From: Bdellovibrionales bacterium
GTDB lineage: Bacteria; Bdellovibrionota; Bacteriovoracia; Bacteriovoracales; Bacteriovoracaceae
Direction of reading: 5' to 3'
DNA length: 64,000 nucleotides
NCBI GenBank assembly: GCA_018646675.1
Contig: JABGUH010000024.1
Location: forward strand, 118,648-182,647
Below the pieces are notes generated by a model that was not told the origin of the DNA, searched no databases, and saw nothing but the letters and a program-made list of their open reading frames with translations. Shown piece by piece: positions 53,999 through 64,000 of this stretch. Numbering within the stretch: position 1 is the first letter of the stretch; every line of letters starts with the position of its first letter. A program made the translations under genes and the position numbers.

Positions 53999-54015
53999 TC
54001 GGATATTATTATTAA

Positions 54016-54041
54016 TGCCGTAAAACCACTGTTTTGCGGTA
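54016..54041 (+). terminator. Terminator hairpin after efp
   Basis: TGCCGTAAAAC (54016-54026) pairs with GTTTTGCGGTA (54031-54041), an 11-bp helix including two G-T pairs, with a 4-nt loop. It is followed by ATTATTG. The position 18 bp after the efp stop supports a transcription end. Confidence 0.7.
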
Positions 54042-54177
54042 ATTATTGCGTAGTTAGCCCCACCAAGCGTTATTCCATATAATAGATAATATAAAGGTAG
54101 ACTCATTAGTGGAGTGAAGTAGTTGTTATATTTCACTATTGATGAAGTTTAAATTGCATATGTAGGAGTCTTGATAG

Positions 54178-55752
54178 ATGGATTTACATGACGGTGATAT
54201 TCTTCGTTGGAGCGATCTGGCAAATCATCAAGTAGATCTCCAACAATTTTTAAGTGACCGTCGTCCTGAAGATGGGCTGAGCATATTAGAGAAATTATTG
54301 AGCGAAAAGAGAATGCCTGAACTTATAGAAGAGGGCAAAGCAGGCGATCTTCTTTACTATCATTGGCTACTGCTACATAAGCTCAAAAGTGATGCTGAGT
54401 CTCAACGTGCAGCCAAAAAATATTTACGCTACCTTCGTCAAAGGAAGTTGAATCTAAAGGGAGAAGATTTTTTAAAAGAGTTAGCAACATGTGGAGAGCA
54501 CTCTATTTGGGTTGATCAATTCCGGTTTCAATTTTTGCTGGCGACCAATTCATATAATAAAATTCAAGATATCTTGTCTAATTATCGGCAGAAGCTATCG
54601 GATCAACGATTTATCTCGTACTTGTATAAGCTGCTAGACAACCCACTTCTCTTATCTGATGTAGCAAAGTACCTAATCCAGATTGAGCGTAGCGCTCATG
54701 ATATATGGGATGTTGTACTAGATCTAATATTTTTAAAGGTAGAAGGAGAGTTGAAGCGTAGTGATCGCTCGGAAAATAGTGGTAAGTTGTTACACCTACT
54801 GTTCGAATACATTATATTGTTTCCGCACCGAGAGAAGGGGCCACTGAAAACCATCCTATACTCCAGAGATAGTGATAACCCTAGATTGTCTAGAGGTGCG
54901 GCCAAGGTGTTGGATAGTGGAGAGCTCAGTAAGCTTGAAGGTGATCGACGAGGTACTAGAGAGGCACTCTTTAAGCTAATTAAAAACGCAATATCTGGCA
55001 GTGATGATTTTGGCTACAAAAGTGAAGCTGTTGATCTTGGGGATGATCTGTTTGTCGATCGTAACAGTGAATCAGATGGTCCCGCGGTGCGTATACGAAA
55101 ACTGGTGCGCGATCTAAATTTTCTAACCTACGGTGGCAGAAAAGAGGCTGCGGTGTTGGTTCTAAAACAGATTCAAGAGATAGATTCCGAACACCCCGTA
55201 CTGGTCGAGTTCAGTGAGCTGCTAAACACTCCCCCTGAGATTGAGATAGAAGCAATACAGGATATAAAGTCATTTGAGCTAGAAGAAAAGAGATTGAGTA
55301 AAAGCAGTGAAGAGGATGATGTTAATCAACGGGCAATGACAAAGGTTATTGATCTGATGTCGATAGATGAACTATTGGATAGCTACCAGGATATTCATGC
55401 GGCACTTTATTGCCAGCGCATGTGGGGAGCGATAGATAAATTACTAAGCAGGGTGGCACTGGAGCCTGCACTTGAATGGTCAGAACAAGATAGATTTAAT
55501 ATTGAGTATCTGAGAATACAGAATCTATTTTCAATGGGTCATTTCTATCAATGCCTGAATGCTGCCGGCGATGCACTGTTTGAGTTTGACCTTGAAGGCT
55601 ATCAGCAGATCGCCCTTGCGTACTACCAAGGAGAGTCATGGTGGATGATTGGGAATCGGGAAAAGGCATATCAAATCTATAAGATGATAATCTCTAAATG
55701 TGGTAATTTTCGCTTGGCCAGCATGCGAGTAAGAGAGTTTAATGAATATTAA
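54178..55752 (+). CDS. Alpha-solenoid protein of the tamBA operon, unknown function
   Basis: A 524-residue soluble helical protein. The N-terminal part (about 1-200) is made of helical pairs; the C-terminal part (about 385-520) has TPR-like repeats (YLRIQNLFSMGHFYQCLNAAGDAL, IALAYYQGESWWMIGNREKA). A charged linker lies at about 355-385. There is no signal peptide, so it is probably cytoplasmic. It overlaps tamB by 11 bp and so is translated in the same operon. The AGGAG SD is 10 nt from the ATG at 54178. No family was recognised. Confidence 0.8.
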   Translation: MDLHDGDILRWSDLANHQVDLQQFLSDRRPEDGLSILEKLLSEKRMPELIEEGKAGDLLYYHWLLLHKLKSDAESQRAAKKYLRYLRQRKLNLKGEDFLKELATCGEHSIWVDQFRFQFLLATNSYNKIQDILSNYRQKLSDQRFISYLYKLLDNPLLLSDVAKYLIQIERSAHDIWDVVLDLIFLKVEGELKRSDRSENSGKLLHLLFEYIILFPHREKGPLKTILYSRDSDNPRLSRGAAKVLDSGELSKLEGDRRGTREALFKLIKNAISGSDDFGYKSEAVDLGDDLFVDRNSESDGPAVRIRKLVRDLNFLTYGGRKEAAVLVLKQIQEIDSEHPVLVEFSELLNTPPEIEIEAIQDIKSFELEEKRLSKSSEEDDVNQRAMTKVIDLMSIDELLDSYQDIHAALYCQRMWGAIDKLLSRVALEPALEWSEQDRFNIEYLRIQNLFSMGHFYQCLNAAGDALFEFDLEGYQQIALAYYQGESWWMIGNREKAYQIYKMIISKCGNFRLASMRVREFNEY

Positions 55753-58700
55753 CCGAGGGGTTCTAATATTTATGTTGTCAGTCGCTATGATGATATTTGT
55801 CATATGGCAACTGATTCATACTCGTCAAATGGCAAATTTCATCTCCCATGAAGTTACAGTTGAATTGGCCCGAAGGTATGATACTAAAATCAGTTTTGAC
55901 GCAATTGATATCTCAATTATCCCTTTGGCGACAAATCTCAACAATGTGCATTTAAATTATAAGGGAAAGGTACTATTTAATCTCAATCGAATTAAAATCG
56001 AGTTTGACTTTTTTGATCTGCTCGCAAATCGTTTTAGTATCAATAGATTGCTTCTGTCAGAGGGAGTAATTAGTGTCCCCGACTTCAAACAGGCGAACTC
56101 AAATAGTGGCAATACGTTTCGCTGGAAAAGCCTCGGGAAAACAGTCCGTAGTTATGTTGATCGATATCTTCCTATTCGAGTAGATAAAATCTCCATGAAC
56201 AGTGTGAATTTTGAGATAGGGAATAATCATTTTTGGTTGGAAAAATTTAAATGTGGTATCTATCGAAATGTACTCTCTATTCAGACAAGGATTGGAGAGT
56301 TAAATATAGGAGCAGTAGACTTCCCACTCCTGAAAGGTGACATTGATATGGTTGAGTTCGAAGGCCATATTACTCACAATAATATTAGAATTAGAAAATT
56401 GGCAGTAAAATCACAACTGGAAGGCGTAGCGTTTTCTGGTATGCTTTCTGATCTCAATACAATCCCCCTAGTCGAAGGAAAAGGGCATGTTTACGGTCGC
56501 TTGGGTCGCTTCTCTGAATGGAGCATGGTTCCTACAAAATTTGCTTTTCAAGGTAGTGGCGTGGCGCAGTTTAAAATTAAGAAGAGTTCTATTTCAACTC
56601 CAAGTGTTAGCATGGGGATCAAATTAGCAAAACTATCTTCCCCTCAACTTGGTGGATGGGAGAAAGCAAATATTACCGCTAGGATTGAACAGAGTCAGTT
56701 GATCCTAGATCAACTGGTGGGAGAACTTCGTCGAGGTAAGGTTGAGCTAAGAGAGAGTGTTGTACTATTTGATTTTAAACATCGAGCGTCACCAAGCTTA
56801 GATGCAGGCAACTTACTACATTTACAGTTACATAATGTTCACACCAATGATGGGCTATTTTTTTTAAATGATAAATTATCTCCATTGAAAGGTATTCTTG
56901 ATGGTAATGTCACTATTGGGAAAGAAGATAAGCTGATTGAGGTAATTATCATGCCTGAGACCAAGCTTACAGATTTTAAGCTAATCTTCAGTCCGGGGGA
57001 TCCAACCCTGCTAAATCCTAAACTGCAGTTTAATCGTTCAGCGATAACACATAATTTGGAAACAGGTGAGACAAAGATGAAGCTCGATCTAGAGTTTATT
57101 AACTCTAGAATACAAGCTGAAGCAAAGATGGATCGTAATGAGCTATTTTTTATGATTCAACCAGCAAAAATTGATCTTAAGGCATTCGGACCAATATCGG
57201 GCGTCGCTCTAGATGGAACATGTGATTGTCAGATTGAAATTAGCGGCCCATATGAGGAAGTTAAATTTAAGTTTGATGCTAAAATAAAACAATTTTCAGT
57301 ATTAGACCTTAAATTGGGTGATGTTAAATCTAGCTTGGAGTTGGATCTTAACTCTTTACGTCTGAAAATATCCAAACTGGATGCACTTTACCGAAAAAGT
57401 CATTTTAGTGCCGACGGATATCTTCAGTTTGAAACACCATCTAACTTAAATTTAAATATAGATATGGATAAAGCATCCCTACGTGACTCCTTAGAGATAT
57501 TCTCCGGAATATTGCCAAATCCACATCATGTCCCAACCGGAATGGATTTTTCCTATAGATCCAAGTTCAAAATAAGTGGTGGCTTTTCTACTGATCAACT
57601 TAAGGTTGAGGGTAACTTAATAGGAAAGGATCTTCTTTGGTCTCTATCGGACCGGATAGAATGTACAAATAGAACGGCAATTTGTCCCGAGCTGTCATTA
57701 AATACTGTTGAGAGTTCGTTTATATTCGAGCAGCAGACATTACAACTAGAAAATATTCTGTTAAAAGGCCGAAGTGTTGAGTTAAGCGGTGATCTTTCCT
57801 ATGAGTTAGAGCCAGGGTTGTTTAGTTATAACGCTTATCTTGCACATCTAAGCCTAAGAGAGCTTGCTTCGTATAATTTGATCAATCCAGGCTTCGATGG
57901 AATGATCAGCGGGAATTTTATAGGTTCGAACTATACAGGCAGTCTGGTTTCAGATTCGGTCATTAATATTCTAGATGCTAGAATCGGTGATAAAAAATTG
58001 GCATCTTCTTTGATTCAGATCGTAAGTAGCAAGAAAAAAATATCTCTCTGGGGAAATATGCTGGGGGAGATGATGGTCGCGGAGGGGTTGATTGATTATT
58101 CTGAAAATGGAAATGGTGATTCCTACTTTCGAGGTGAAATTAATGCAGAAGACCTGAGTATCGTCGCGGGCTTGCTTTCTCAGCACAATATACTATCAGA
58201 TGACCTTGCCGGAAACATTGACGCAACATTTGATATAAATTTTAAGGTCAAGCAGTGGGCGAAGCTTAATGCAGACCTTGATCTAAACGAGTTTAATGTT
58301 ATTTTCAGCGGTAAGGATGCATCGCTACTTCAAAATAGTAGTTCGATTCAAATCATTGATGGAAAAATAGTTAATTGGGATTTAAAACTAGATGGAAGTG
58401 CGGGGCAGATCACATCCAGTGGAGAGGGACACCTAGATAAGAAGGTCAAAATTGACAACCGCTACAATATTGATGCCTCTCTACTTAATTTGCTATCTCC
58501 AAAAATCAGAGTGCTATCCGGCCGCAATAGCGGCAAAGCATTATTAATCAGTAAGGATGGAGATGTGGAGATTCATCTAGAGTCCTCAGGCAAGGACATG
58601 ACAATAAGAGTCGATAAGGTCAAAGGAGTTATCGAAGACCTTAACTACTCCTTGATTATGGAAGACAATTTATTAATGCTAAAGGAGGCCAATGCTCGCT

Positions 58701-59830
58701 ACGGCAATGGTTTGGCAACTCTTAGTGGAAGTGTCGCCTTTGATTTTCCATTCCCTGTAATTGATTTTGACTACAAACTTAAGAGTATCCAACTTCCCCT
58801 GCTTGATAAATCATCTATTGTTCTATCGGGCCGAGGTGAAGTTAGAGGTGAGTCATTTCCATACTTAATCAAAGGAAATCACTCTATTGTTCATGGAGAA
58901 ATTACTGGAAATATCGGAGAACTGACCAAGGACGAGGGAGGAAGCATGGAAGGGCAGCGATTTATTCCATCTCTTGGAGGGGGACATCGCGGGCTGAGCA
59001 TTTTTCGTTATGATCTAGGAGTTACTATCACTGACCATATCTATATCAAAAACAGCATGGCTGAACTATATCTTAACGGACATACCACTATTATGGGGAC
59101 CAGTAATGTTCCACAAATAAAGGGTGAGGTAGGAATAAAACCACAAAAAAGTAAGTTGATATTTAAGGGGCATGAATTTATCTTAAGTGAAGGAGTGGTA
59201 ACCTTTAAGGATAACTTGATTCAGGAAAAGCCGATAGTTAAACTTGCTGGAGTCGCAGAGGTTGGTAACTATCGTGTTGACTTGAACGTTGACGGTAAGA
59301 GTGATAATTTAATTATTAAATTTGTTTCTGATCCATACCTTTCTCATGAGGATATTCTATCTTTGCTAGCATTAGGTATGACCTCGGAGACATCTCAAGG
59401 GTTGGAATCCAGTGATCGCCAGTCCATCACCTCTATCGGATTGGGGACGTTGCTGGTCGATCAGTTTCAGCTTGGTCAGGAGCTTAAATCCTCGCTTGGG
59501 CTTAAACTCAGCGTTATACCTGAGTGGGAGAAAGATGAGACTAGCCTTTTAAAGGGCAGGTCATCAAGCAGTGACTCTGCTTCCACAAAACTACGATCAA
59601 CAACAAAAATAAAAGTTCAAAAAAAGCTGGGACGAAAGTTGGGAATGGCGGTTTCTAGCACTGTTGGTGGATCGATGGGGCAGAAGCATGAAATGAATCT
59701 CGACTATCGCCTTGGACGCGATGTTTCACTTCTTGGAGTGTATGAGATAAAGGCAGTAGAAGACAGCGGAGCAGCGGAGTCATCAAGTTCCGCCGGGATA
59801 GATTTAAAATTTAAATGGTCTTTCCGATGA
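55742..59830 (+). CDS. tamB: Translocation and assembly module protein TamB
   Basis: A 1362-residue AsmA-like/DUF490 protein. One N-terminal membrane helix (about 5-22) anchors a long periplasmic beta-taco region with many amphipathic strands. The DUF490 end has SDPYLSHEDILSLLALGMTSE and DYRLGRDVSLLGVYE. It bridges the envelope with TamA and is involved in lipid transport or outer-membrane protein insertion. E. coli TamB has 1259 residues. The stop overlaps tamA (ATGA), and tamB precedes tamA here, the reverse of E. coli. Confidence 0.9.
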   Translation: MNINRGVLIFMLSVAMMIFVIWQLIHTRQMANFISHEVTVELARRYDTKISFDAIDISIIPLATNLNNVHLNYKGKVLFNLNRIKIEFDFFDLLANRFSINRLLLSEGVISVPDFKQANSNSGNTFRWKSLGKTVRSYVDRYLPIRVDKISMNSVNFEIGNNHFWLEKFKCGIYRNVLSIQTRIGELNIGAVDFPLLKGDIDMVEFEGHITHNNIRIRKLAVKSQLEGVAFSGMLSDLNTIPLVEGKGHVYGRLGRFSEWSMVPTKFAFQGSGVAQFKIKKSSISTPSVSMGIKLAKLSSPQLGGWEKANITARIEQSQLILDQLVGELRRGKVELRESVVLFDFKHRASPSLDAGNLLHLQLHNVHTNDGLFFLNDKLSPLKGILDGNVTIGKEDKLIEVIIMPETKLTDFKLIFSPGDPTLLNPKLQFNRSAITHNLETGETKMKLDLEFINSRIQAEAKMDRNELFFMIQPAKIDLKAFGPISGVALDGTCDCQIEISGPYEEVKFKFDAKIKQFSVLDLKLGDVKSSLELDLNSLRLKISKLDALYRKSHFSADGYLQFETPSNLNLNIDMDKASLRDSLEIFSGILPNPHHVPTGMDFSYRSKFKISGGFSTDQLKVEGNLIGKDLLWSLSDRIECTNRTAICPELSLNTVESSFIFEQQTLQLENILLKGRSVELSGDLSYELEPGLFSYNAYLAHLSLRELASYNLINPGFDGMISGNFIGSNYTGSLVSDSVINILDARIGDKKLASSLIQIVSSKKKISLWGNMLGEMMVAEGLIDYSENGNGDSYFRGEINAEDLSIVAGLLSQHNILSDDLAGNIDATFDINFKVKQWAKLNADLDLNEFNVIFSGKDASLLQNSSSIQIIDGKIVNWDLKLDGSAGQITSSGEGHLDKKVKIDNRYNIDASLLNLLSPKIRVLSGRNSGKALLISKDGDVEIHLESSGKDMTIRVDKVKGVIEDLNYSLIMEDNLLMLKEANARYGNGLATLSGSVAFDFPFPVIDFDYKLKSIQLPLLDKSSIVLSGRGEVRGESFPYLIKGNHSIVHGEITGNIGELTKDEGGSMEGQRFIPSLGGGHRGLSIFRYDLGVTITDHIYIKNSMAELYLNGHTTIMGTSNVPQIKGEVGIKPQKSKLIFKGHEFILSEGVVTFKDNLIQEKPIVKLAGVAEVGNYRVDLNVDGKSDNLIIKFVSDPYLSHEDILSLLALGMTSETSQGLESSDRQSITSIGLGTLLVDQFQLGQELKSSLGLKLSVIPEWEKDETSLLKGRSSSSDSASTKLRSTTKIKVQKKLGRKLGMAVSSTVGGSMGQKHEMNLDYRLGRDVSLLGVYEIKAVEDSGAAESSSSAGIDLKFKWSFR

Positions 59831-62712
59831 AACTACTATACGGGGTATTATTATTTATCTGGTTAGTCTCACCAAGTACTTCTTGGGCGCAGTCTTTTCT
59901 GATTGATAGAGTGGACGTTAACTGTCTTAATCCATCAAGATGTGAGCATTATAAAGATTTTTTTGTTTCCATTAAAGGTAGTTATTCGTCGGTCGGTGAG
60001 CTAAGAGAGTCTTTTAAGGCGATCCTTTCTGGACAGGCGATTCGATCTGCTGCTTTTGATCTAATAAAGGATACTGCTGGTAGGTACCATCTGCAAATTG
60101 ATATTGAGGTTGAACAGACGATCAAAAGCATAAAATTCGCGGCCAATCATCCGGTAGCATTTGCTGAGTTAGTTCCCTTTATGCCTTTTCGCGAGGGGGA
60201 GTGGTTTGACCCACAAAAAGCAGGTAAGGCGAAAGAGGAGATTGTAAAATTTCTGGCCAACCGAGGTTACGATCAGATCACTGTCCAGTTGCAGCAGAGT
60301 GGTGAGCAGGAGTTAGACCTACTGTTTGATATAAAAATGGGCAAGACTATAATTGTGACGGAGATAAACTATAAGTTTGAAACGACATGGCGGGACTCTC
60401 AAGTTTATGAGCTGTTCAATCACTTCAAGGGCAAACCTTGGAACAGGTTGTTATTCAAAGTAGCACAAGAAAAATTGATGATGGGACTCTTTGAGCAGGG
60501 ATTCTTTTTTGCCAAGGCCCGTATTCGTCATCAGCGTATTAAGAAAGAGCACGGCGATGTCATTGTTGAGGTCTATATCGACCGTGGAGCAAGGTATAAT
60601 TTCCACTTTAATTTTGGCCAGGACTTAACTATTGATCGCAGTGAAATCATAGCAAAAATAAAAGAGCAAATAAAATCTGGAATTATTAAAATTGATGACG
60701 TTGATTTCAGCTCGATAGTTGAGAAACTATATCGTGAACGTGGATACTATAATTCTCACGTAAAATATCGCGTCCAAAAAAGTGCTGATCAACGAGGAAC
60801 TGCTTATCATAATTTCTACTTTGAAATAAAAAAGGGAGAGCGAGTTCGTGTCGATAAAGTTAGCTATCGAGGCAATTACCATCGGACAGATAGCGAGCTT
60901 AAAAACATCTACTTAAAACACGCAACTGTGCTGGCAAAAAGGGGCTTTTTGGACGATAGCTTTCTAAAGAAATTCAGAGCTGCCCTAAGACGCAGCTACG
61001 TACAGAGTGGGTTCGTTTTTACAACCATCTCTAATCCCAAAGTTGTATTTTCAGATGTTGGTTCTTCTGCCGCTGTTGCCTATGATATCTCGGAAGGTAA
61101 AAAAACAATGGTTAAGCGGATTCGTCTTATAAATGTATCCCGGCATCAGAGAAAGCTACTGTTAAGTAGGCTGAAAAACAAAAAGAAACACCCCTTAGAT
61201 GTAACAAGCTTACAAGGTGACTTTGACCGGGTTATAAATTTCGTACGTAAGCAAGGATACTACTATGCTGTATTATCCAATCTCGACTCTCCTGACCTTC
61301 TGCAATATTCAAGTGACTACTCTTACGCTTCGATTAATATCGAATTAGATATTGGGAAGCGGGCACAATTTAACCGACTTGTAATTGCGGGCAATAGAAG
61401 GACGAGAGATATTGTAATTGAGCGCGAGATAGACCTCAAGTCCGGCGAGATGATTACGCCAGATATAATTGAGGCGATAAGATTACGTCTAATTGCTAGA
61501 AGTCTATTTGCTAAAATTACAATTAACCCAGTAATTATTAACCGGGATAGCGACGATGAAAATTATCTGGTTAATTTAGTTATCCAAGTCAAGGAGAAAG
61601 ATTATCGTGAATTGGAGCTGGCCCCAGGCTACCGAACAGATATTGGCTGGAAGCTATCTTCAGCTTATTCGTATCACAACATTGGTGGGATGGGTCGCTC
61701 GTTCACTTTGCGTGGACAGCTCAATGATCGGGTTGATTATATTAGCTTTGATACTCGCAGGCAGGAGGAACGAAAGCGCTTGTTGGAGTACCGCTTTGAG
61801 GCTGAGTTTGCAGAGCCATATTTATTTCCTGCGACATTGGGCAAGGGAATCGATTTTAAGGCTTCAGCAATATTATCCCGCAGACGTTTTTTTGGGTTTG
61901 ATGGTGATATTGCACAGAGCTCCGCACGGATCGCCAAAAAGATTACTACCAATACAACCCTATCCCTAAAATACCAGCTGGAGACAATAAATCAATATAA
62001 TGCCACAGAGGAAGCAGATAGCGGTTATTTTCGAATTGGTTCAATTACTCCGGCAGTTATGCATGATAAGCGCGATGATAATATAAACACACGCAATGGT
62101 TATTTTTTAAGTCTATCGGCAGAGTTTGCAAATGACCTGTTCTGGTCACTGAACCGTGATGACTTGGAGATTAACTATTATAAATTGGTTTCTAGAAATA
62201 AGTACTATTATCAAATCAGTCCCGGCTGGGGAATAGCGACTCAGATAGCGGGAGGTTTTCAGAAAAACCTGGCCACCCAATTGGTTACAGATGGAAGTGG
62301 AGAATTACGCACCAGAGGACACATTCCTAGCATCAAGGTCTTTCGCCTTGATGGGATTGACCTAGTTCGTGGGTTTACCTCCAACGAGATCAACTTACTT
62401 GGTGGAGATCAGGCAGTCGATATCAGCAAGGCGCGAGTAGATGGAGAGGCGTACTTTGCTAACTTTAAAGTGGAACTTCGAAACTATATCGATGATAAAA
62501 CAATTCTCGCCTTTTTCGCTGATGCAGGCAGAGTTTTTGTTGATACCTATCGGCCTTTGGACCTTCGCAGCGCGGTTGGGGTAAGTTTAAAGTTTATCAC
62601 GCCAGTCGGCAGTATGGATTTTGACTATGGGGTAAAGACCCGTAGAAAAAGGACATCTGACGGTAGCAAGGAACAGGTTGGAAGATTTCATCTCTCAATT
62701 GGATTTTTTTAG
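59827..62712 (+). CDS. tamA: TamA/BamA-type Omp85 outer-membrane protein
   Basis: A 961-residue Omp85 protein. A signal peptide (about 1-21, ending SWA) is followed by about five or six POTRA domains to residue 600, and a 16-stranded barrel ending in HLSIGFF, the typical C-terminal Phe. VRGF, the barrel-plug motif, is in DLVRGFTSNEINLLGG. It is larger than E. coli TamA (577) because of extra POTRA repeats. ATG 59827 overlaps the tamB stop; ATG 59815 adds four residues. Pairing with TamB favours TamA over BamA. Confidence 0.88.
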   Translation: MKLLYGVLLFIWLVSPSTSWAQSFLIDRVDVNCLNPSRCEHYKDFFVSIKGSYSSVGELRESFKAILSGQAIRSAAFDLIKDTAGRYHLQIDIEVEQTIKSIKFAANHPVAFAELVPFMPFREGEWFDPQKAGKAKEEIVKFLANRGYDQITVQLQQSGEQELDLLFDIKMGKTIIVTEINYKFETTWRDSQVYELFNHFKGKPWNRLLFKVAQEKLMMGLFEQGFFFAKARIRHQRIKKEHGDVIVEVYIDRGARYNFHFNFGQDLTIDRSEIIAKIKEQIKSGIIKIDDVDFSSIVEKLYRERGYYNSHVKYRVQKSADQRGTAYHNFYFEIKKGERVRVDKVSYRGNYHRTDSELKNIYLKHATVLAKRGFLDDSFLKKFRAALRRSYVQSGFVFTTISNPKVVFSDVGSSAAVAYDISEGKKTMVKRIRLINVSRHQRKLLLSRLKNKKKHPLDVTSLQGDFDRVINFVRKQGYYYAVLSNLDSPDLLQYSSDYSYASINIELDIGKRAQFNRLVIAGNRRTRDIVIEREIDLKSGEMITPDIIEAIRLRLIARSLFAKITINPVIINRDSDDENYLVNLVIQVKEKDYRELELAPGYRTDIGWKLSSAYSYHNIGGMGRSFTLRGQLNDRVDYISFDTRRQEERKRLLEYRFEAEFAEPYLFPATLGKGIDFKASAILSRRRFFGFDGDIAQSSARIAKKITTNTTLSLKYQLETINQYNATEEADSGYFRIGSITPAVMHDKRDDNINTRNGYFLSLSAEFANDLFWSLNRDDLEINYYKLVSRNKYYYQISPGWGIATQIAGGFQKNLATQLVTDGSGELRTRGHIPSIKVFRLDGIDLVRGFTSNEINLLGGDQAVDISKARVDGEAYFANFKVELRNYIDDKTILAFFADAGRVFVDTYRPLDLRSAVGVSLKFITPVGSMDFDYGVKTRRKRTSDGSKEQVGRFHLSIGFF

Positions 62713-62773
62713 TGGCTCATGCACAGTGATCGTTAAACTCCATTCACATGGAATTGCTTAACAACTTTTATTC

Positions 62774-63952
62774 TCATTCTTGAAATATTGTTTCATGGCC
62801 CTCGCGAGGGTTTTCTGGAATAAGCAATGCTAAAACGAGAGAAACTGTTGCCAGGATTGCTCCGGCCAGGAACACCCATGAGTGATTGTTGACCCAAAGA
62901 TGGCCAAATACTACTGGAATGATAACTGCTGCAATATGATTGATAGTGAAGCTAACTCCTGACGTTGAGGCGATATCCTGTGGGGATGCAATTTTTTGGA
63001 AGTATGTTTTGGATGCAAACGACATGGCAAAAAAGAGATGGTCCAGCAGATATAGGATGATGGCCACCCAGGCAGTTTCAACTACCGCATAGGATAAAAA
63101 TACAACGATCAAGCCAGAATACTCTAGGATCAAGATACGTCTCTCTCCCAGCCGCAAAATTAGTCGCCCAACTTTGGGGGAGAACCAGATAGTCATGGCG
63201 CTAGTAGTGAAGAAGATCAGACTCATGGTTGCGGCATCAAAATGGAACTTCTCAACCATCAAGAAGCCGGCAAATACTACAAAAATCTGTCGGCGCGCCC
63301 CCCATAAAAATATCAGTATATAGTAGAGCCAATAACGTCTACGGAACACCAGATGTTTATGTTGTTCGCTCTTCCCTTTAAAGTGTGGATAGGCGATCCA
63401 GCAGGCTAACGTCAAGCCGATGGTGGATACACCCGCAGCAAGATAGATCCATATCATATCAACATTCCAGACATCCAGTGCCAACCAAATCATACCAAAC
63501 ACTACCAAGCTCGCAAACGATCCTGCTGCCGTCATCCGCCCCAGTGTAATTGGGGTGCGTTTGATATCCATCCATTGCAGAGTTAGAGATTGGCGTAACG
63601 TTTCAAAGTAGTGAAAGCCAATACTCATTACTACCGTGGTAAGGTAGAGGCCTATTTCGGATGGGAAAAAGCCTGTTGCTGCCGTGCCAACACCGAGTAT
63701 GATTAGTGCTACAAATGCCAAAGGTTGTTCCGCTACAATCAAAAGTAAGAAGATAACCCCAAAGGATAAGAAACCAGGGATCTCTCGTAGGCTTTGTAGA
63801 ATGCCGATTTCGACACCACCAAATGCTGCACGTTCAGTTACAAAATTGTTAAGTAATGCCTGCCAAGTACTAAAACATAGTTGCAGGGCAATGGTGAGTA
63901 AAATCAGCAACAGTTCCGGGCGCCGCCAATCTATTTTACGGAAGATAGGCAT
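62774..63952 (-). CDS. Major facilitator superfamily transporter
   Basis: A 392-residue MFS protein with about twelve membrane helices. Residues about 40-60 and 160-180 fit the loops of the two six-helix halves. Substrate is unknown; no charged residues in the helices point to one. It is convergent with tamA, 61 bp away, and stands alone in this window. The ATG at 63952 lies near the right edge, so upstream context cannot be judged. Confidence 0.85.
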   Translation of the reverse strand: MPIFRKIDWRRPELLLILLTIALQLCFSTWQALLNNFVTERAAFGGVEIGILQSLREIPGFLSFGVIFLLLIVAEQPLAFVALIILGVGTAATGFFPSEIGLYLTTVVMSIGFHYFETLRQSLTLQWMDIKRTPITLGRMTAAGSFASLVVFGMIWLALDVWNVDMIWIYLAAGVSTIGLTLACWIAYPHFKGKSEQHKHLVFRRRYWLYYILIFLWGARRQIFVVFAGFLMVEKFHFDAATMSLIFFTTSAMTIWFSPKVGRLILRLGERRILILEYSGLIVVFLSYAVVETAWVAIILYLLDHLFFAMSFASKTYFQKIASPQDIASTSGVSFTINHIAAVIIPVVFGHLWVNNHSWVFLAGAILATVSLVLALLIPENPREGHETIFQE

Positions 63953-64000
63953 TTGGGACAGATCCTAAGTTAGGCTTGAATTATAGTTCTAAAGTTCAAA

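Noticed and set aside
54046..54083. Sigma-70 promoter before the solenoid gene (TTGCGT ... TATAAT)
   Set aside because: The spacer would be 26 bp, far outside 16-18 bp.
57924..57941. GGTTCGAAC-like tRNA T-loop
   Set aside because: It is within the tamB reading frame and no acceptor or anticodon stems can be formed around it.
1..64000. CRISPR arrays, prophage genes, rRNA or tRNA genes
   Set aside because: No regular short repeats with spacers, no phage structural or integrase genes and no RNA gene signatures were recognised in this read-through.

Overview
The window looks like chromosomal DNA of a Gram-negative, flagellated and piliated bacterium. The evidence is two flagellins, a complete type IVa pilus set with a PilQ secretin, an Omp85/TamB pair, and an LpxH-like enzyme of lipid A synthesis. 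The DNA is AT-rich by eye. The pilus gene order (pilB-pilT-pilC-pilA, an ABC transporter pair, pilD, pilMNOPQ, then a TPR protein) resembles the order known from Myxococcus. Together with the MoxR/Bat operon and the flagellar modification genes this suggests a deltaproteobacterial-grade lineage (Bdellovibrionota, Myxococcota, SAR324 or a relative). That is an inference from gene content and order, not a phylogenetic result.

Layout. At 1-385 lies a decayed IS66-type transposase fragment running off the window edge. At 0.6-4.2 kb (+) are two flagellin genes with matching sigma-28-type promoters, a PilZ-domain gene and an LpxH-like gene. At 4.2-14.6 kb everything is on the minus strand. Read in transcription order this is fliD, fliS, a fliT-like gene, a MAF-like gene, a GT9 glycosyltransferase, a 48-residue gene coupled by ATGA overlaps at both ends, a second GT9, an unknown gene, a soluble histidine kinase, a receiver protein and nadK. 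This reads as flagellar filament assembly followed by a probable glycosylation cassette and a two-component pair.

At 14.6-19.5 kb is a strand-switch region. It holds a polytopic membrane protein, an AT-rich intergenic stretch with three perfect and two near-perfect DnaA boxes (candidate oriC or DnaA-binding locus), a secreted alpha/beta hydrolase with an overlapping membrane-anchored partner, and nth. At 19.6-25.8 kb (+) are a sensor-less sigma-54 activator, rlmE, a penicillin-binding transpeptidase, lepB, an NFACT/RqcH-like gene and an exported protein. At 25.9-37.2 kb is one long operon: a 1439-residue lipoprotein, MoxR ATPase, DUF58 protein, a membrane protein, BatA, BatB-TPR and BatD. It runs on into ribF and an unusual aroE-like gene.

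At 39.0-52.9 kb is the type IV pilus region, interrupted only by one minus-strand TPR gene. The motors PilB and PilT, platform PilC, pilin PilA, peptidase PilD, alignment complex PilMNOP and secretin PilQ are all present. aroQ and efp follow at 53-54 kb. At 54.2-62.7 kb an alpha-solenoid protein, TamB and TamA form an outer-membrane biogenesis operon. A minus-strand MFS transporter closes the window.

The most interesting non-coding signal is the DnaA-box cluster at 16.5-16.7 kb, placed where gene orientation switches. Other signals worth attention are structured leaders upstream of both flagellins and of the sigma-54 activator, and a short coupled gene between the two glycosyltransferases. 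No CRISPR array, tRNA or rRNA was seen.
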